Origin: CAZOHG01 sp964579725
GTDB taxonomy: Bacteria; Zhuqueibacterota; JdFR-76; BMS3Abin05
DNA: 34,016 bases
Assembly (NCBI GenBank): GCA_964579725.1
Contig: CAZOHG010000040.1
Span: forward strand, 1 to 34,016
Direction: 5' to 3'
A model generated the notes under the pieces. It was not told where the DNA came from. It searched no databases and worked only from the letters and a program-made list of their open reading frames with translations. The translations under genes were made by a program, and so were the position numbers. Positions 24,381-32,828 of the stretch are shown one piece after another; positions within the stretch are counted from its first letter, which is position 1; every line of letters starts with the position of its first letter.

Positions 24381-25004
24381 TCACATTTTCCGAATCAATC
24401 CCGTCACCTTTCCAGCGATGCGAAAATCTTCTTCCTCGGGGTGTACCCAAATGGGGCGGTAGGCATCGTTGGCCGGTTGTAAACGAACCCGGTTGTTCTC
24501 GGGAAAATAATATTTTACCGTGGCTTCGTCGCCAATGATTGCAACCACGATGTCACCGCGCTGGGCGGTTGCTTGCTGCCGTGCGACGACCACGTCCCCA
24601 TTGAAAATACCGGCGTCTTTCATGCTGTCTCCCTGCACACGAAGGGCGAAATACCCCTCCCCACCGAAAAAGGTTTCGTCCACGGCAATGAAATCCTCGA
24701 TGTTTTCCTCGGCTAAAATCGGGGCACCGGCAGCCACACGCCCCACCAGCGGAATGGACTTCAATCGCCCGACTTTTTTCTGTAAGGGCGATTTGAGGCG
24801 CAGTCCCCGGGAAATGGACGGTTCCCGCTCCAAATAGCCCTTCCGGCGCAAAGCCTCTAATGTGGCGTACACTCCGTTTGTCGAGCGAATTTGAAAGCGC
24901 TCGCCAATTTCACGGTACGTAGGCGGAATTCCCTTTGCCTCGATTTGCTCTCGAATAAAATTCAGAATTTCTTGTTGACGGGCGGTTAATCCCTTTCTCA
25001 CCAT
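24381..25004 (-). CDS. lexA: LexA SOS repressor
   Basis: LexA represses DNA-damage genes until RecA filaments trigger its self-cleavage. The 207-residue protein has a winged helix (PPTYREIGERFQIRSTNGVYATLEALRRKGYLER), here residues 27-60, the cleavage site AAGA (between A92 and G93), the catalytic Ser127 in QGDSM and Lys164 in EATVKYYF. I chose the ATG at 25004, seven bases after GAGAG; a GTG at 25028 would add eight residues. A perfect LexA box sits in its own promoter, so it is autoregulated. uvrC and dinB in the window are candidate targets, but neither shows a clear box. Confidence 0.97.
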   Translation of the reverse strand: MVRKGLTARQQEILNFIREQIEAKGIPPTYREIGERFQIRSTNGVYATLEALRRKGYLEREPSISRGLRLKSPLQKKVGRLKSIPLVGRVAAGAPILAEENIEDFIAVDETFFGGEGYFALRVQGDSMKDAGIFNGDVVVARQQATAQRGDIVVAIIGDEATVKYYFPENNRVRLQPANDAYRPIWVHPEEEDFRIAGKVTGLIRKM

Positions 25005-25052
25005 TTTGGACTCTCTTTTTTGGTTCACACGACTCTTTGTCGCCCCTTTACA

Positions 25053-25081
25053 AAGATACTGAACAATTGTTCAGATGTCAA
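25053..25081 (-). promoter_or_regulatory. lexA promoter with the LexA box filling the spacer
   Basis: TTGACA (25076-25081) and TATCTT (25053-25058) are 17 bases apart on the minus strand. The spacer contains the perfect 16-bp palindrome CTGAACAATTGTTCAG at 25059-25074, which has the GAAC-N4-GTTC core of Bacillus-type SOS boxes. LexA bound here would cover both hexamers. Transcription would start about 42 bases before the ATG. Confidence 0.88.
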
Positions 25082-25232
25082 GATTTTTTTTAATTGCTTT
25101 TCATTTTTTTAAATTCGGTTTTTGGGTTCTTTATGGTCTAAAAAGAAGGGAGCTATTTCGGGTTTTCAAGGCAAGGCAGGAAGGATTCTTTGTACAGCAA
25201 AAAAAATCGGGGAAATAATCGGAGGCCAAGGT

Positions 25233-25269
25233 AAAAAAACCGATCGGGAAGCCAGAAGCTTCCCGATCG
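25233..25269 (-). terminator. Strong intrinsic terminator of norB
   Basis: CGATCGGGAAGC (25241-25252) and GCTTCCCGATCG (25258-25269) form a perfect 12-bp stem with a 5-base loop. On the minus strand it is followed by GTTTTTTT. It ends 18 bases after the norB stop and insulates norB from the lexA promoter. Confidence 0.95.
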
Positions 25270-25286
25270 CAACGAGTCAACTAAAA

Positions 25287-27503
25287 TCAGGCCATTTTTT
25301 TGCTGAAATAGATCTTTTTCATCAAATCGATAAAAACCAGCAAACCGCCCAAGATCATCATGCTGTCGGGCAGAATTCGGAACCACATCCAATTTTTCAT
25401 GGGTTCAACGGCACTGCGCAGGCGTGCAAAATAGTAGCCCATGTTCATGGAAATTTCAGCCTGATGCACCCCGATAATCAACGTGGGAATGGCAAAAATC
25501 AGTACACCGATCGTCAGGAACCAAAAACCCCATTTGGAGAGCGTGGGATTCCAGTCCAGACGATTCGCCAATGAATTGGTACGTGCCGTCATGTAAAGAA
25601 ATGCAATGGACAAATAACCGAAGGCACCCAATAAAGCCACATGGCCGTGGGGCATGATTAAATACGTGCCGTGGGCGTAGTAATCGATGGTCGGTGTATT
25701 AATGACCATGCCAAAGAAACCGGCGCCAATCCAATTGAGGAAGGCAGAACCGGCGAGCCACATAAACACGGTATTAAACTGGAAACCGGCTTCACTCTGA
25801 TTTAATTCCCGTTGCTGTTTCCAGGCCTCAATCATGAGCAAAGCCAACGGCAGGGGCTCCAGGGCAGAAAAAATACCGCCGATGGCAATCCAGTACTGAT
25901 CCAGACCCTGCCACCAGTAGTGGTGTCCCACGCCGAGTGTACCGCTAAGCATAATTAGAAAAAGTTCAAAAAACATGGTGCGCACAGCCACTTTGTGCGA
26001 AACCAATCCCAAACTCACCGTAAAAAAGGCCAGAACGCCGGCGGCAAACATTTCGAAGGTCAATTCTACCCAAAGGTGAATTACCCACCAGCGGTAGTAG
26101 TCGTCCACGGTGTAATTGGGCATAATTTTGTAAATGGGCATCATCCCGGCGATGTACAGGGTTGCAATGGCAAAAGCCGCCCAAATAATGGTGCTGACCA
26201 ACGGATTAGCTGTGGCTGCTTTTTTAATCAGCGAGACAATGAGCAGAAACCAGAAAACCAATCCAACCACCAAACCGATATCCCAGGCTCGGCCCAAATT
26301 AATGAGTTCGCGCCCTTCGTTTCCGAACCAGAACCAAAGGTGGCGCAATTGGCCGGTGGCCCCCAGATACAAACCAACTACGCCGCCCACCGCTACAAGA
26401 ACCAGCGCCCACCACAGCACATCTACCAACCAGGGGAATTTGTGGTCTTCGTTCGCCACCCAGGGGGCGATCAACAATCCGCCCACTAACCAGCCAACGG
26501 CAACCCATAAAATGGCAATCTGCGTGTGCATGGACCGCAAAACATTAAAGGGCAAAATATGTTGAGAAATAATGAAGTTTTTGCTGGGTTCGGTGTACAA
26601 ATGGGACAAATAACCGCCCAAAATAAGTTGCACCACAAACAACGCCGCCACAATAACAACGTACTTTAATAGTTTTTTCTGGGATCGATACAAATGGGTT
26701 ATTTTCAGAGGTTCCCCCAACAGGTCATTTTTATCACGCTTAAACAAATATTCGTAGCTCAAAAAAATCACGACAATGGTCAAGGTCCACAAAAATAGAA
26801 ATTCCCACAAGGAAATGCTGTTATTTATCCAGCTATTGCCTTGATCGAGCATCGGCTCGTTCGGCCAATTATTTGACCAGGTTCGCTTCGTTCCCGGCCG
26901 CCAGGAAGACGCCACCAATTGAGACCAATCCACAAAAGCGGCAATCTTTTTAGCCTCTTCTGGGCGAATCACTCCCCCGGCAAAAGCGCGATCGGGATCA
27001 CCGTTGACCAGCATATTCACCAAATATTTTACATTTTCCTTAAATGCCTTCGCCGACGCCGACGTGTACACCACTTGGTTCGCGCTCAACTCTGTCTGTT
27101 TGTGAAAATCCTGTTTTACCCGCTCTTTTACGGCGCCTCTTTCGATGTCGGTTAGCTCTTTGTTCGATTTTCCAAACATCATTTGGCCGTAAAAATTGTA
27201 TAAATATTCGGCTCGCCTGTGTAAAAAGTCCGTTGAAAAATCAGGGCCGATGTAAGCGCCCATGCCCAAAAGAGTACCCCAGTCGGTTAAATCGAATTCC
27301 TGAAAATACCCCTTTCCTTGAACCACATCCTGATAGGTGTACAGAATCTCACCGGAATCGGAAACCACTTGTTGCGGAATGGGCGGCACTTCCTTTTGCA
27401 AGGTGGCCGTGTAATAAATCAGAATGCTGACCATAAAAATGGCAATAATCCAAAAAGCGGTGTAAAGCCCCTTTCGGCTCATAAAACGGTCTAACAAACT
27501 CAT
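25287..27503 (-). CDS. norB: Quinol-dependent nitric oxide reductase (qNOR)
   Basis: qNOR reduces 2 NO to N2O with electrons from quinol at the inner membrane. The 738-residue protein has an N-terminal membrane helix (14-32), a periplasmic domain of about 190 residues (GAYIGPDFSTDFLHR) and about 13 further helices. Haem and FeB ligands are in place: H326 (SMHTQ), H476 and E480 (IHLWVE), H527 and H528 (GVGHHYWW), H619 and H621 (MPHGH). The intact FeB ligands argue against the related NO dismutase. The ATG at 27503 follows GGAGG by four bases; a longer frame has no similarity. No regulator (NorR, NsrR, DNR) is adjacent, and it is a single-gene unit. Confidence 0.95.
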   Translation of the reverse strand: MSLLDRFMSRKGLYTAFWIIAIFMVSILIYYTATLQKEVPPIPQQVVSDSGEILYTYQDVVQGKGYFQEFDLTDWGTLLGMGAYIGPDFSTDFLHRRAEYLYNFYGQMMFGKSNKELTDIERGAVKERVKQDFHKQTELSANQVVYTSASAKAFKENVKYLVNMLVNGDPDRAFAGGVIRPEEAKKIAAFVDWSQLVASSWRPGTKRTWSNNWPNEPMLDQGNSWINNSISLWEFLFLWTLTIVVIFLSYEYLFKRDKNDLLGEPLKITHLYRSQKKLLKYVVIVAALFVVQLILGGYLSHLYTEPSKNFIISQHILPFNVLRSMHTQIAILWVAVGWLVGGLLIAPWVANEDHKFPWLVDVLWWALVLVAVGGVVGLYLGATGQLRHLWFWFGNEGRELINLGRAWDIGLVVGLVFWFLLIVSLIKKAATANPLVSTIIWAAFAIATLYIAGMMPIYKIMPNYTVDDYYRWWVIHLWVELTFEMFAAGVLAFFTVSLGLVSHKVAVRTMFFELFLIMLSGTLGVGHHYWWQGLDQYWIAIGGIFSALEPLPLALLMIEAWKQQRELNQSEAGFQFNTVFMWLAGSAFLNWIGAGFFGMVINTPTIDYYAHGTYLIMPHGHVALLGAFGYLSIAFLYMTARTNSLANRLDWNPTLSKWGFWFLTIGVLIFAIPTLIIGVHQAEISMNMGYYFARLRSAVEPMKNWMWFRILPDSMMILGGLLVFIDLMKKIYFSKKMA

Positions 27504-28185
27504 ACTTCCTCCATTTTTTGTTGTTCTTGTCACTGGAAATTCCACGAATAACAATTTGATTCTTTGAGCAGACAGCCAAATTGTGAAAATCATGGCGGCA
27601 GAGGTTGGATTCCCTCCAAAACCCCTCTTCACTCCGCTCCATTTTTCACAGACGACACCCAAAGCCGCGCGGATTTTTTCGAATCAATAGCAGGAGGCCC
27701 TCCGAAAATTGGGCAAAAAGAACTCTTTTTCGGATTTGGTGTCGTTATGAATTTTAAGGGTCGGCCCGACCGAATTGGAAAAATCGGGCTGTTCGGGTAA
27801 AAGGCAGGCTTTCACTCATTAGGCGTTTTGGAGTACAAAAATCCGCCCGATTGCCGACGACCCTTTTCTTCACTCTCTTCCAAATGGCTGCATTCCACAC
27901 CAATTGACAATCCACTTTCTACTTGATTTCGGCATTCGGATTCCCCCAAAGAAATCTTAAAACCCAATGGAACGGTTTCCCTCAAGACACAGGATTCGGG
28001 CAAAGGCCAGGTTTTTATGAAAATCTAACCCCAAGCTTCACACCTTTTTTTAAAGGAGCGAACAACGACGTGTGCATTTGGATGAAACGCAAGGCTCCAA
28101 GAACCTGAAATAAAGTCACGCTATTTTTCACCAAGTCTTGAAAAAAGCTCGTAATTAATAATGAAAATCAATTTAAGAATATTTT

Positions 28186-28210
28186 TTCAAATATGCAAAA
28201 TATATTTGAA
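28186..28210. promoter_or_regulatory. AT-rich palindrome upstream of the efflux operon
   Basis: TTCAAATAT (28186-28194) and ATATTTGAA (28202-28210) are perfect 9-bp arms around a 7-base centre. It lies about 290 bases before the adaptor gene. Such a site could bind a dimeric regulator; no known consensus was recognised. Confidence 0.4.
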
Positions 28211-28246
28211 GAGTATTAATAATTAAATATTGCTTATAAACAAAAT

Positions 28247-28264
28247 AAATCAATAAATTGATTT
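28247..28264. promoter_or_regulatory. Second palindrome upstream of the efflux operon
   Basis: AAATCAA and TTGATTT form 7-bp arms with a TAAA centre. The half-sites are those of FNR/CRP-like boxes, but in reversed order, so this is not a normal FNR site. The AT-rich context raises the chance of coincidence. Confidence 0.3.
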
Positions 28265-28495
28265 TATTCAGCGGTAATTTGTCCTATTTCTTATTTTATT
28301 GAAAACAGCCGCTTTCACAAAAAACATTTTCGAGCTCTTTCTACAAGCGGGCGGTTTGGGCAAATGGCTGTTCGAATGAATTGGCTTTGTTTTCTTGGCA
28401 CCGAAATTCTTGTAACATTTCATTCCGGGATTACGTAGAAGAAATTGAGTTAAGGAAATTCTACCCAAAAGTTTGAACAGGCGGGAGAAAAAATC

Positions 28496-29596
28496 ATGCA
28501 CAACCGCACAAAAAAACGCGTTTTGTACATTTTTATCATTATTTTGGTTGGGGCAGGTGCCTTTAAGCTTGTTTCAGGAAAACAGGAAAAGGCTCAATCC
28601 AAGCGCAACACTGTTAAGGTTACCCGCAAAAATATTGTGAAAAAGGCATTGGCCGTGGGTTCCATTGAGCCCCTGAACAAAATCGAGATAAAATCTAAGA
28701 TCTCCGGTGTGGTAGGTAAGCTTTATGTGGAAATCGGTGATTTTGTTCGTGTGGGACAGCCCCTCTTGGAAGTAAAGCCCAATCCGACCCCGTTGGAATT
28801 GGCACAAGCCAAACGGGATGTGGAAATGGCCGGCATCGAAAAAAACAACCTGTTGGAGGAATTAAAGCGTGCCAGACAGCTCAAAAAGAAGGGATTAATC
28901 TCCGAACAGGCCTTCGAAAACGCCCGACGTCAGTATCGGGAAGCCGAATTAAAATATCAAATGCGTACCGAACATCTTCAATTGTTGGAAGTCGGCAAAA
29001 CCACAATTGCGGGCAAAGAAATCGAGACGATTGTCAAGGCGCCGTTAACGGGCTATATCCTGGAAAAAAATGTCAATGTAGGCGATCCGGTCGTTCCCCT
29101 TACCTCCTACCAGCCGGGGACCTCGCTAATGCAAATGGCGAATATGGATCACTTGATTTTTAAAGGCACGGTGGACGAAATTGACGTCGGGGAAATTACC
29201 GAAGGCATGCTGTGCACCATTCAAATCGGCGCACTGCCCGGCAAGCACGTTAAGGGGCATGTAACGCACATCTCGCTTCAATCCAAAAAGCAATACAATT
29301 CCACCGTTTTCCCCATTGAAATTCGGATTGACGACAAGGCGGGCGCTATTTTGCGCGCGGGCTATTCGGCCAACGCCAATATTATTATTGCCCAAAGGGA
29401 CAGCGTTTTGACTCTACCCGAGCGCGTGGTAACGTTTCGACACGACTCTGCTTTCGTTCGCATCCCTGTTGGGGAAAGCGGCTCCCGAGAAAAATACATT
29501 CAAACCGGTTTGAGCAATGCGATCTTTATTGAAATTGTTAGCGGACTGAAAGAAGGCGATGTGGTTTTAGAAAAAGAGACTCAGAAAATTGAATAA
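28496..29596 (+). CDS. MacA/HlyD-family periplasmic adaptor of an ABC exporter
   Basis: The 366-residue protein has one N-terminal membrane helix (about 9-25), then a barrel-sandwich (lipoyl-like) half with ISGVVGKLYVEIGDFVRVGQPLLEV, a helical hairpin (about 100-165, QAKRDVEMAGIEKNNLLEEL), the second lipoyl half (IVKAPLTGYILEKNVNVGDPV), a beta-barrel and a membrane-proximal domain. This is the membrane-fusion-protein layout of MacA. It links an inner-membrane ABC permease to an outer-membrane channel or to the periplasm. GGGAG lies eight bases before the ATG. The two permease genes follow directly. Cargo is unknown; antibiotics, lipids, peptides or siderophores are all exported by relatives. 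Confidence 0.92.
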   Translation: MHNRTKKRVLYIFIIILVGAGAFKLVSGKQEKAQSKRNTVKVTRKNIVKKALAVGSIEPLNKIEIKSKISGVVGKLYVEIGDFVRVGQPLLEVKPNPTPLELAQAKRDVEMAGIEKNNLLEELKRARQLKKKGLISEQAFENARRQYREAELKYQMRTEHLQLLEVGKTTIAGKEIETIVKAPLTGYILEKNVNVGDPVVPLTSYQPGTSLMQMANMDHLIFKGTVDEIDVGEITEGMLCTIQIGALPGKHVKGHVTHISLQSKKQYNSTVFPIEIRIDDKAGAILRAGYSANANIIIAQRDSVLTLPERVVTFRHDSAFVRIPVGESGSREKYIQTGLSNAIFIEIVSGLKEGDVVLEKETQKIE

Positions 29597-29622
29597 TTTC
29601 ACTTCTTACGGTGAACATTTCC

Positions 29623-30870
29623 ATGCAAACGCTCGCTGAAAGCTTACGCGAAATTTTCTATTACCTTCGCCGGAACAAATCCCGCACGGGCATGACTCTG
29701 TTTGGCATTATTTGGGGTACCCTGACGGTGGTTGTCCTTTTGGCACTGGGTGCGGGAACCAAAAAACAGTTGGTCAAAAGCATGCACGGCATGGGCGAAA
29801 GTATTTGCATTGTTTGGCCGGGACGCACCACAATACCCTTCAGAGGATACGGCATCGGTCGATGGATTGCCATGCAGGCGCAAGACATTGAGCTCATCCG
29901 ACGACAGGTACAGGGCATTCGGCGCATTAGCCCGGAATTCAGCCAATGGCACGGTGCCTTGCGCGTCCAGGATCGTGTCAACCGCCCCAATATTGCCGGC
30001 GTCCTGCCGGAATATGGCCCCATGCGAAACATCTGGTGGCAACCCGGTGGCAGATGGCTCAATGAATTGGACATCCGGGAAAAACGGCGGGTGATTTTTC
30101 TGGGGAATAATCTACGCGATTTCTTGTTCGGCAAAAATAAGCCGGCTGTGGGTCATTATGTGTACCTTAACGATATTCCCTTTTTGGTGGTTGGTGTATT
30201 GAAGAAGAAAATACAAAATTCGACCTACAACCAACGGGACGCCGACCGAGCCTTTATTCCCATTACCACGTACGAAGCCCTTTTCGGCGAAAAATATATT
30301 AATGATTTTGTTTACCAGCTTGACGATCCCCGGCAAACAGATTGGGTTAAAGCGCAAATTTACCGGGTACTGGGGCGAAAATTTCAATTTGATCCAAAAG
30401 ACAAAGAGACGCTTTCTATCTGGGACACCACAGAAATGGACAAATTTGCGTTTTATTTTTCTCTGGGATTTACCATCTTTTTAGGGCTAATCGGGGCAAT
30501 TACTCTTTTGGTCGGCGGAATTGGAGTCGCCAATATTATGTACGTAGTGGTTCAGGAACGCACCCGCGAAATCGGGATTCGACGCTCCGTCGGGGCCAAG
30601 CGCCGCCATATTATTTTTCAATTTTTGTTGGAATCGTTGCTCATTGTCGGCTTCGGTGCGCTCATCGGGTTTGGAATTTCTCTAACAATTTTAAAGTTCT
30701 TTACCTCCCTTCATTTACAAAGTTTTACGGAAATTGCCGGAACTCCGGAAGTCAACACAATGGTTGCTGCGGTTTCGGCGTTCCTGCTATTTGTGGTCGG
30801 TTTTTTGGCCGGCTATTTTCCGGCACGGCGGGCAGCCAAACTAAATGTTGTCGATTGTTTGCGTTTCTAA
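29623..30870 (+). CDS. MacB-type ABC permease, first of a pair
   Basis: This roughly 415-residue protein has one membrane helix near the N-terminus, a periplasmic MacB_PCD domain of about 200 residues and three C-terminal helices. The FtsX-type region has GGIGVANIMYVVVQERTREI and GIRRSVGAKRRHI, the latter being the coupling segment that contacts the ATPase. It ends with FPARRAAKLNVVDCLRF. No Walker motifs are present. I prefer the ATG at 29623, nine bases after GGTGA; a GTG at 29611 would add four residues. It starts 26 bases after the adaptor stop. Confidence 0.92.
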   Translation: MQTLAESLREIFYYLRRNKSRTGMTLFGIIWGTLTVVVLLALGAGTKKQLVKSMHGMGESICIVWPGRTTIPFRGYGIGRWIAMQAQDIELIRRQVQGIRRISPEFSQWHGALRVQDRVNRPNIAGVLPEYGPMRNIWWQPGGRWLNELDIREKRRVIFLGNNLRDFLFGKNKPAVGHYVYLNDIPFLVVGVLKKKIQNSTYNQRDADRAFIPITTYEALFGEKYINDFVYQLDDPRQTDWVKAQIYRVLGRKFQFDPKDKETLSIWDTTEMDKFAFYFSLGFTIFLGLIGAITLLVGGIGVANIMYVVVQERTREIGIRRSVGAKRRHIIFQFLLESLLIVGFGALIGFGISLTILKFFTSLHLQSFTEIAGTPEVNTMVAAVSAFLLFVVGFLAGYFPARRAAKLNVVDCLRF

Positions 30871-30886
30871 CCCTCGGAGAGATAGC

Positions 30887-32131
30887 ATGTACTTTTTTAT
30901 TCTTCTTAAAGAATTTTTGCAGGATGTCAAAACGCAAAAAACCCGTGCTTTCTTGACTACCGTCGCCATTAGCTGGGGGATTATTGCCGTGACGCTGCTC
31001 ATGGCCTTTGGCAAGGGGCTGTCGTATCGAGTGCGGCTTGGGATGATGAACGCAGGGAATCAAATCATCTACATTTACGGGGGCCAGACCACCATCAAGT
31101 GGCACGGACTGCCTTCGGGTCGAGAAATTCGTCTCATAAAGGAAGATTGTCAAATTCTTGCTGAAAACATCCCGAATATTAAAACGGCCATTCCCGATTT
31201 GGGGCGGCAGGTCCACTTGCGCGTTGGGAAAAAAATCGCTCATACCTACATGGAAGGCGTGTACCCTGAATTTGCATTTCTACGGCGTATGTTCCCGGCT
31301 CCGGGTGGCCGCTTCATTAACGAACGGGATGTAAAAGAAAGCCGCCGCGTGGTATTTTTGGGAATCGACATCGCACAGGAATTGTTTGGAACCCGGGACC
31401 CGGTCGGCAAAACCATTTACATGGACGGAATCCCGTTTTCCGTTGTGGGCGTCATGCCGCCCAAATTGCAGACAAGCATGAATAACGGCCCGGATACGAG
31501 AAGAGCTATTATTCCTTTTTCAACCTTTCAAGGCATTTACGGGACTCTTTATTTGCGCAATATTCTCGTTCAACCGGTCAATCCAGGCCGCAGCAAATCC
31601 ACTGTAAAGCAAATTCGCAAAATCTTGTCAGCTAAATACCGGTTTAGCCCAAAAGATGAAAATGCCGTTTTCATTTGGGATATGGCCGAGGCTGAAAAAA
31701 TCCTGGACAAAATTTTCCGAGGGATCAATATTTTTCTGGCCATTACCGGCGCCATGACCCTTGTTATTGCTGGCGTGGGTGTGGCCAATATTATGTTTGT
31801 GGTTGCAAAAGAACGCACCCGCGAAATCGGCATTAAGCGAGCTATTGGGGCGCACCGCCGTGACATTGTCTTTCAATTTATTTTCGAATCTCTCCTAATT
31901 GCTTTTTTGGGCGGTGTTTTTGGTCTGGTGATTTCCGTTGCCATCGTCAAATTGGTCTGGCTTCTACCGGCCAATAACCAAGCGATGCAATTTCTGGCTC
32001 GTCCGATTTTCTCAACCGACGTTTTACTGGTTTCGGTTTTCCTGTTAAGTTTAATCGGACTTCTGGCGGGATTTTTCCCGGCGCGTAAAGCCGCGCAGAT
32101 CAATCCGGTGGAAGCGCTACGGTACGAATAA
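30887..32131 (+). CDS. MacB-type ABC permease, second of a pair
   Basis: This 414-residue protein has the same layout as its neighbour: N-terminal helix (TRAFLTTVAISWGIIAVTLL), periplasmic MacB_PCD domain and three C-terminal helices with GVGVANIMFVVAKERTREI and GIKRAIGAHRRDI, ending PARKAAQINPVEALRYE. The two are clearly related but well diverged, which suggests a heterodimer. GGAG lies seven bases before the ATG at 30887; an earlier frame start overlaps the first permease and is not supported. No ATPase gene follows, so the nucleotide-binding subunit must come from elsewhere. Confidence 0.93.
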   Translation: MYFFILLKEFLQDVKTQKTRAFLTTVAISWGIIAVTLLMAFGKGLSYRVRLGMMNAGNQIIYIYGGQTTIKWHGLPSGREIRLIKEDCQILAENIPNIKTAIPDLGRQVHLRVGKKIAHTYMEGVYPEFAFLRRMFPAPGGRFINERDVKESRRVVFLGIDIAQELFGTRDPVGKTIYMDGIPFSVVGVMPPKLQTSMNNGPDTRRAIIPFSTFQGIYGTLYLRNILVQPVNPGRSKSTVKQIRKILSAKYRFSPKDENAVFIWDMAEAEKILDKIFRGINIFLAITGAMTLVIAGVGVANIMFVVAKERTREIGIKRAIGAHRRDIVFQFIFESLLIAFLGGVFGLVISVAIVKLVWLLPANNQAMQFLARPIFSTDVLLVSVFLLSLIGLLAGFFPARKAAQINPVEALRYE

Positions 32132-32209
32132 AAATCAAAAAATTGACCGTACAAGGAAATTCATTTAATTGCTTAAAAATTTGTTCTTGGTCGGCGGCAA
32201 TCTGAGCTA

Positions 32210-32314
32210 CATGTTGCACACCAAATTGTTGACCCGCTTGACGATCCGAATGTTTACATCCTGAAATTGAATGAGCAACTGATTTTATTCAATCGCGGAA
32301 GCAATACGTTTTAA
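32210..32314 (+). pseudogene. Possible remnant of a metallo-beta-lactamase-fold gene
   Basis: Between the permease stop and the next gene, one frame reads HQIVDPLDDPNVYILKLNEQ then LILFNRGSNTF and a TAA. This resembles the first strands of MBL-fold hydrolases, which typically read like DPxDxNVYLL...LVLIDTGSG. The metal-binding part is absent. An ATG at 32211 reads MLH before needing a one-base shift to join this frame. No ribosome-binding site was seen. A chance resemblance is possible. A CGCGG/CCGCG hairpin follows at 32319-32333. Confidence 0.3.
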
Positions 32315-32342
32315 CAGGCGCGGTTTTCCCGCGAAGTCCGAA

Positions 32343-32720
32343 CTACCGCGTCTTCTCCCGGTCGCTGTTGCCTTTCAAACGTGCGGCATTTTTCACCATT
32401 GCTCCAGGCTGACCACTGCACGTCGTCTTGGGACGGCGGGCATTTTCCCACTCATTTTGCTCCGTAAAGTGAATGTAACCCCGCCTGAACCGCCATCCCA
32501 AAGAACAGCAGAGTTTTAGACCGTGCTGTTCGACTACGTTTTCAATTTGCGCTAATGTGGTTACCTCAAAATTGTAGGCCAATTCCAATAGCCGCTTCCG
32601 AGGCACAAATTCGATGTGCAAGACCCCCATTTCCCGCGTCAAAATTTTCTTGAGCGTTTCAATTTTCTCCGCCTGAAGGGGGGCATTTAATTTTAATTTG
32701 GCGTGTTTGATTTGAGACAT
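32343..32720 (-). CDS. Small protein with ferredoxin-like (HMA-like) domain lacking CxxC
   Basis: I do not recognise this 125-residue protein by name. Residues 6-70 fit a beta-alpha-beta-beta-alpha-beta pattern (KHAKLKLNA, KIETLKKILTREMG, LLELAYNF, LAQIENVVEQHG) like heavy-metal-associated domains, but the metal-binding CxxC is absent. The second half has C71, C72 and C101, a GWRFRRGYIHF stretch and a charged tail. GGAG lies seven bases before the ATG at 32720. A 14-bp palindrome lies just upstream. It is downstream of a PII-like gene on the same strand by 108 bases. A role in metal or redox signalling is only a guess from fold and context. Confidence 0.7.
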   Translation of the reverse strand: MSQIKHAKLKLNAPLQAEKIETLKKILTREMGVLHIEFVPRKRLLELAYNFEVTTLAQIENVVEQHGLKLCCSLGWRFRRGYIHFTEQNEWENARRPKTTCSGQPGAMVKNAARLKGNSDREKTR

Positions 32721-32741
32721 CTTTTCTCTCCTATTCTGGAG

Positions 32742-32755
32742 CAAATCGCGATTTG
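32742..32755. promoter_or_regulatory. Perfect 14-bp palindrome before the ferredoxin-fold gene
   Basis: CAAATCGCGATTTG lies 21 bases before the start codon, just ahead of the ribosome-binding site. A dimeric repressor could bind here. No known operator consensus was recognised. Confidence 0.45.
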
Positions 32756-32828
32756 AATGAGTGGCCGGCAGAAATTCCTGCTTCCTTTTCAGAAAGACTG
32801 ACCACGCGACTGTTCTCTGTTCTTGGAT

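Larger units (their letters stand above)
27504..28495. other. About 1 kb gene-free divergent region
   Basis: This region separates norB (minus) from the efflux operon (plus). Short frames exist but lack ribosome-binding sites. The half near norB is of ordinary composition; it has GGTCGG-C-CCGACC at about 27761-27773 and an imperfect 23-bp direct repeat (27792-27814 and 27995-28017, 18 identical). The half near 28140-28280 is very AT-rich and holds two palindromes. Promoters for both flanking units must lie here, but no pair is convincing. No remnant of an ABC ATPase was found. Confidence 0.5.

Noticed and set aside
25287..27503. NO dismutase instead of NO reductase
   Set aside because: The FeB ligands H476, E480, H527 and H528 are all intact, as expected for a true qNOR.
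27812..28003. 63-codon minus-strand frame in the divergent gap
   Set aside because: It starts at a TTG with no ribosome-binding site and has no recognisable domain.
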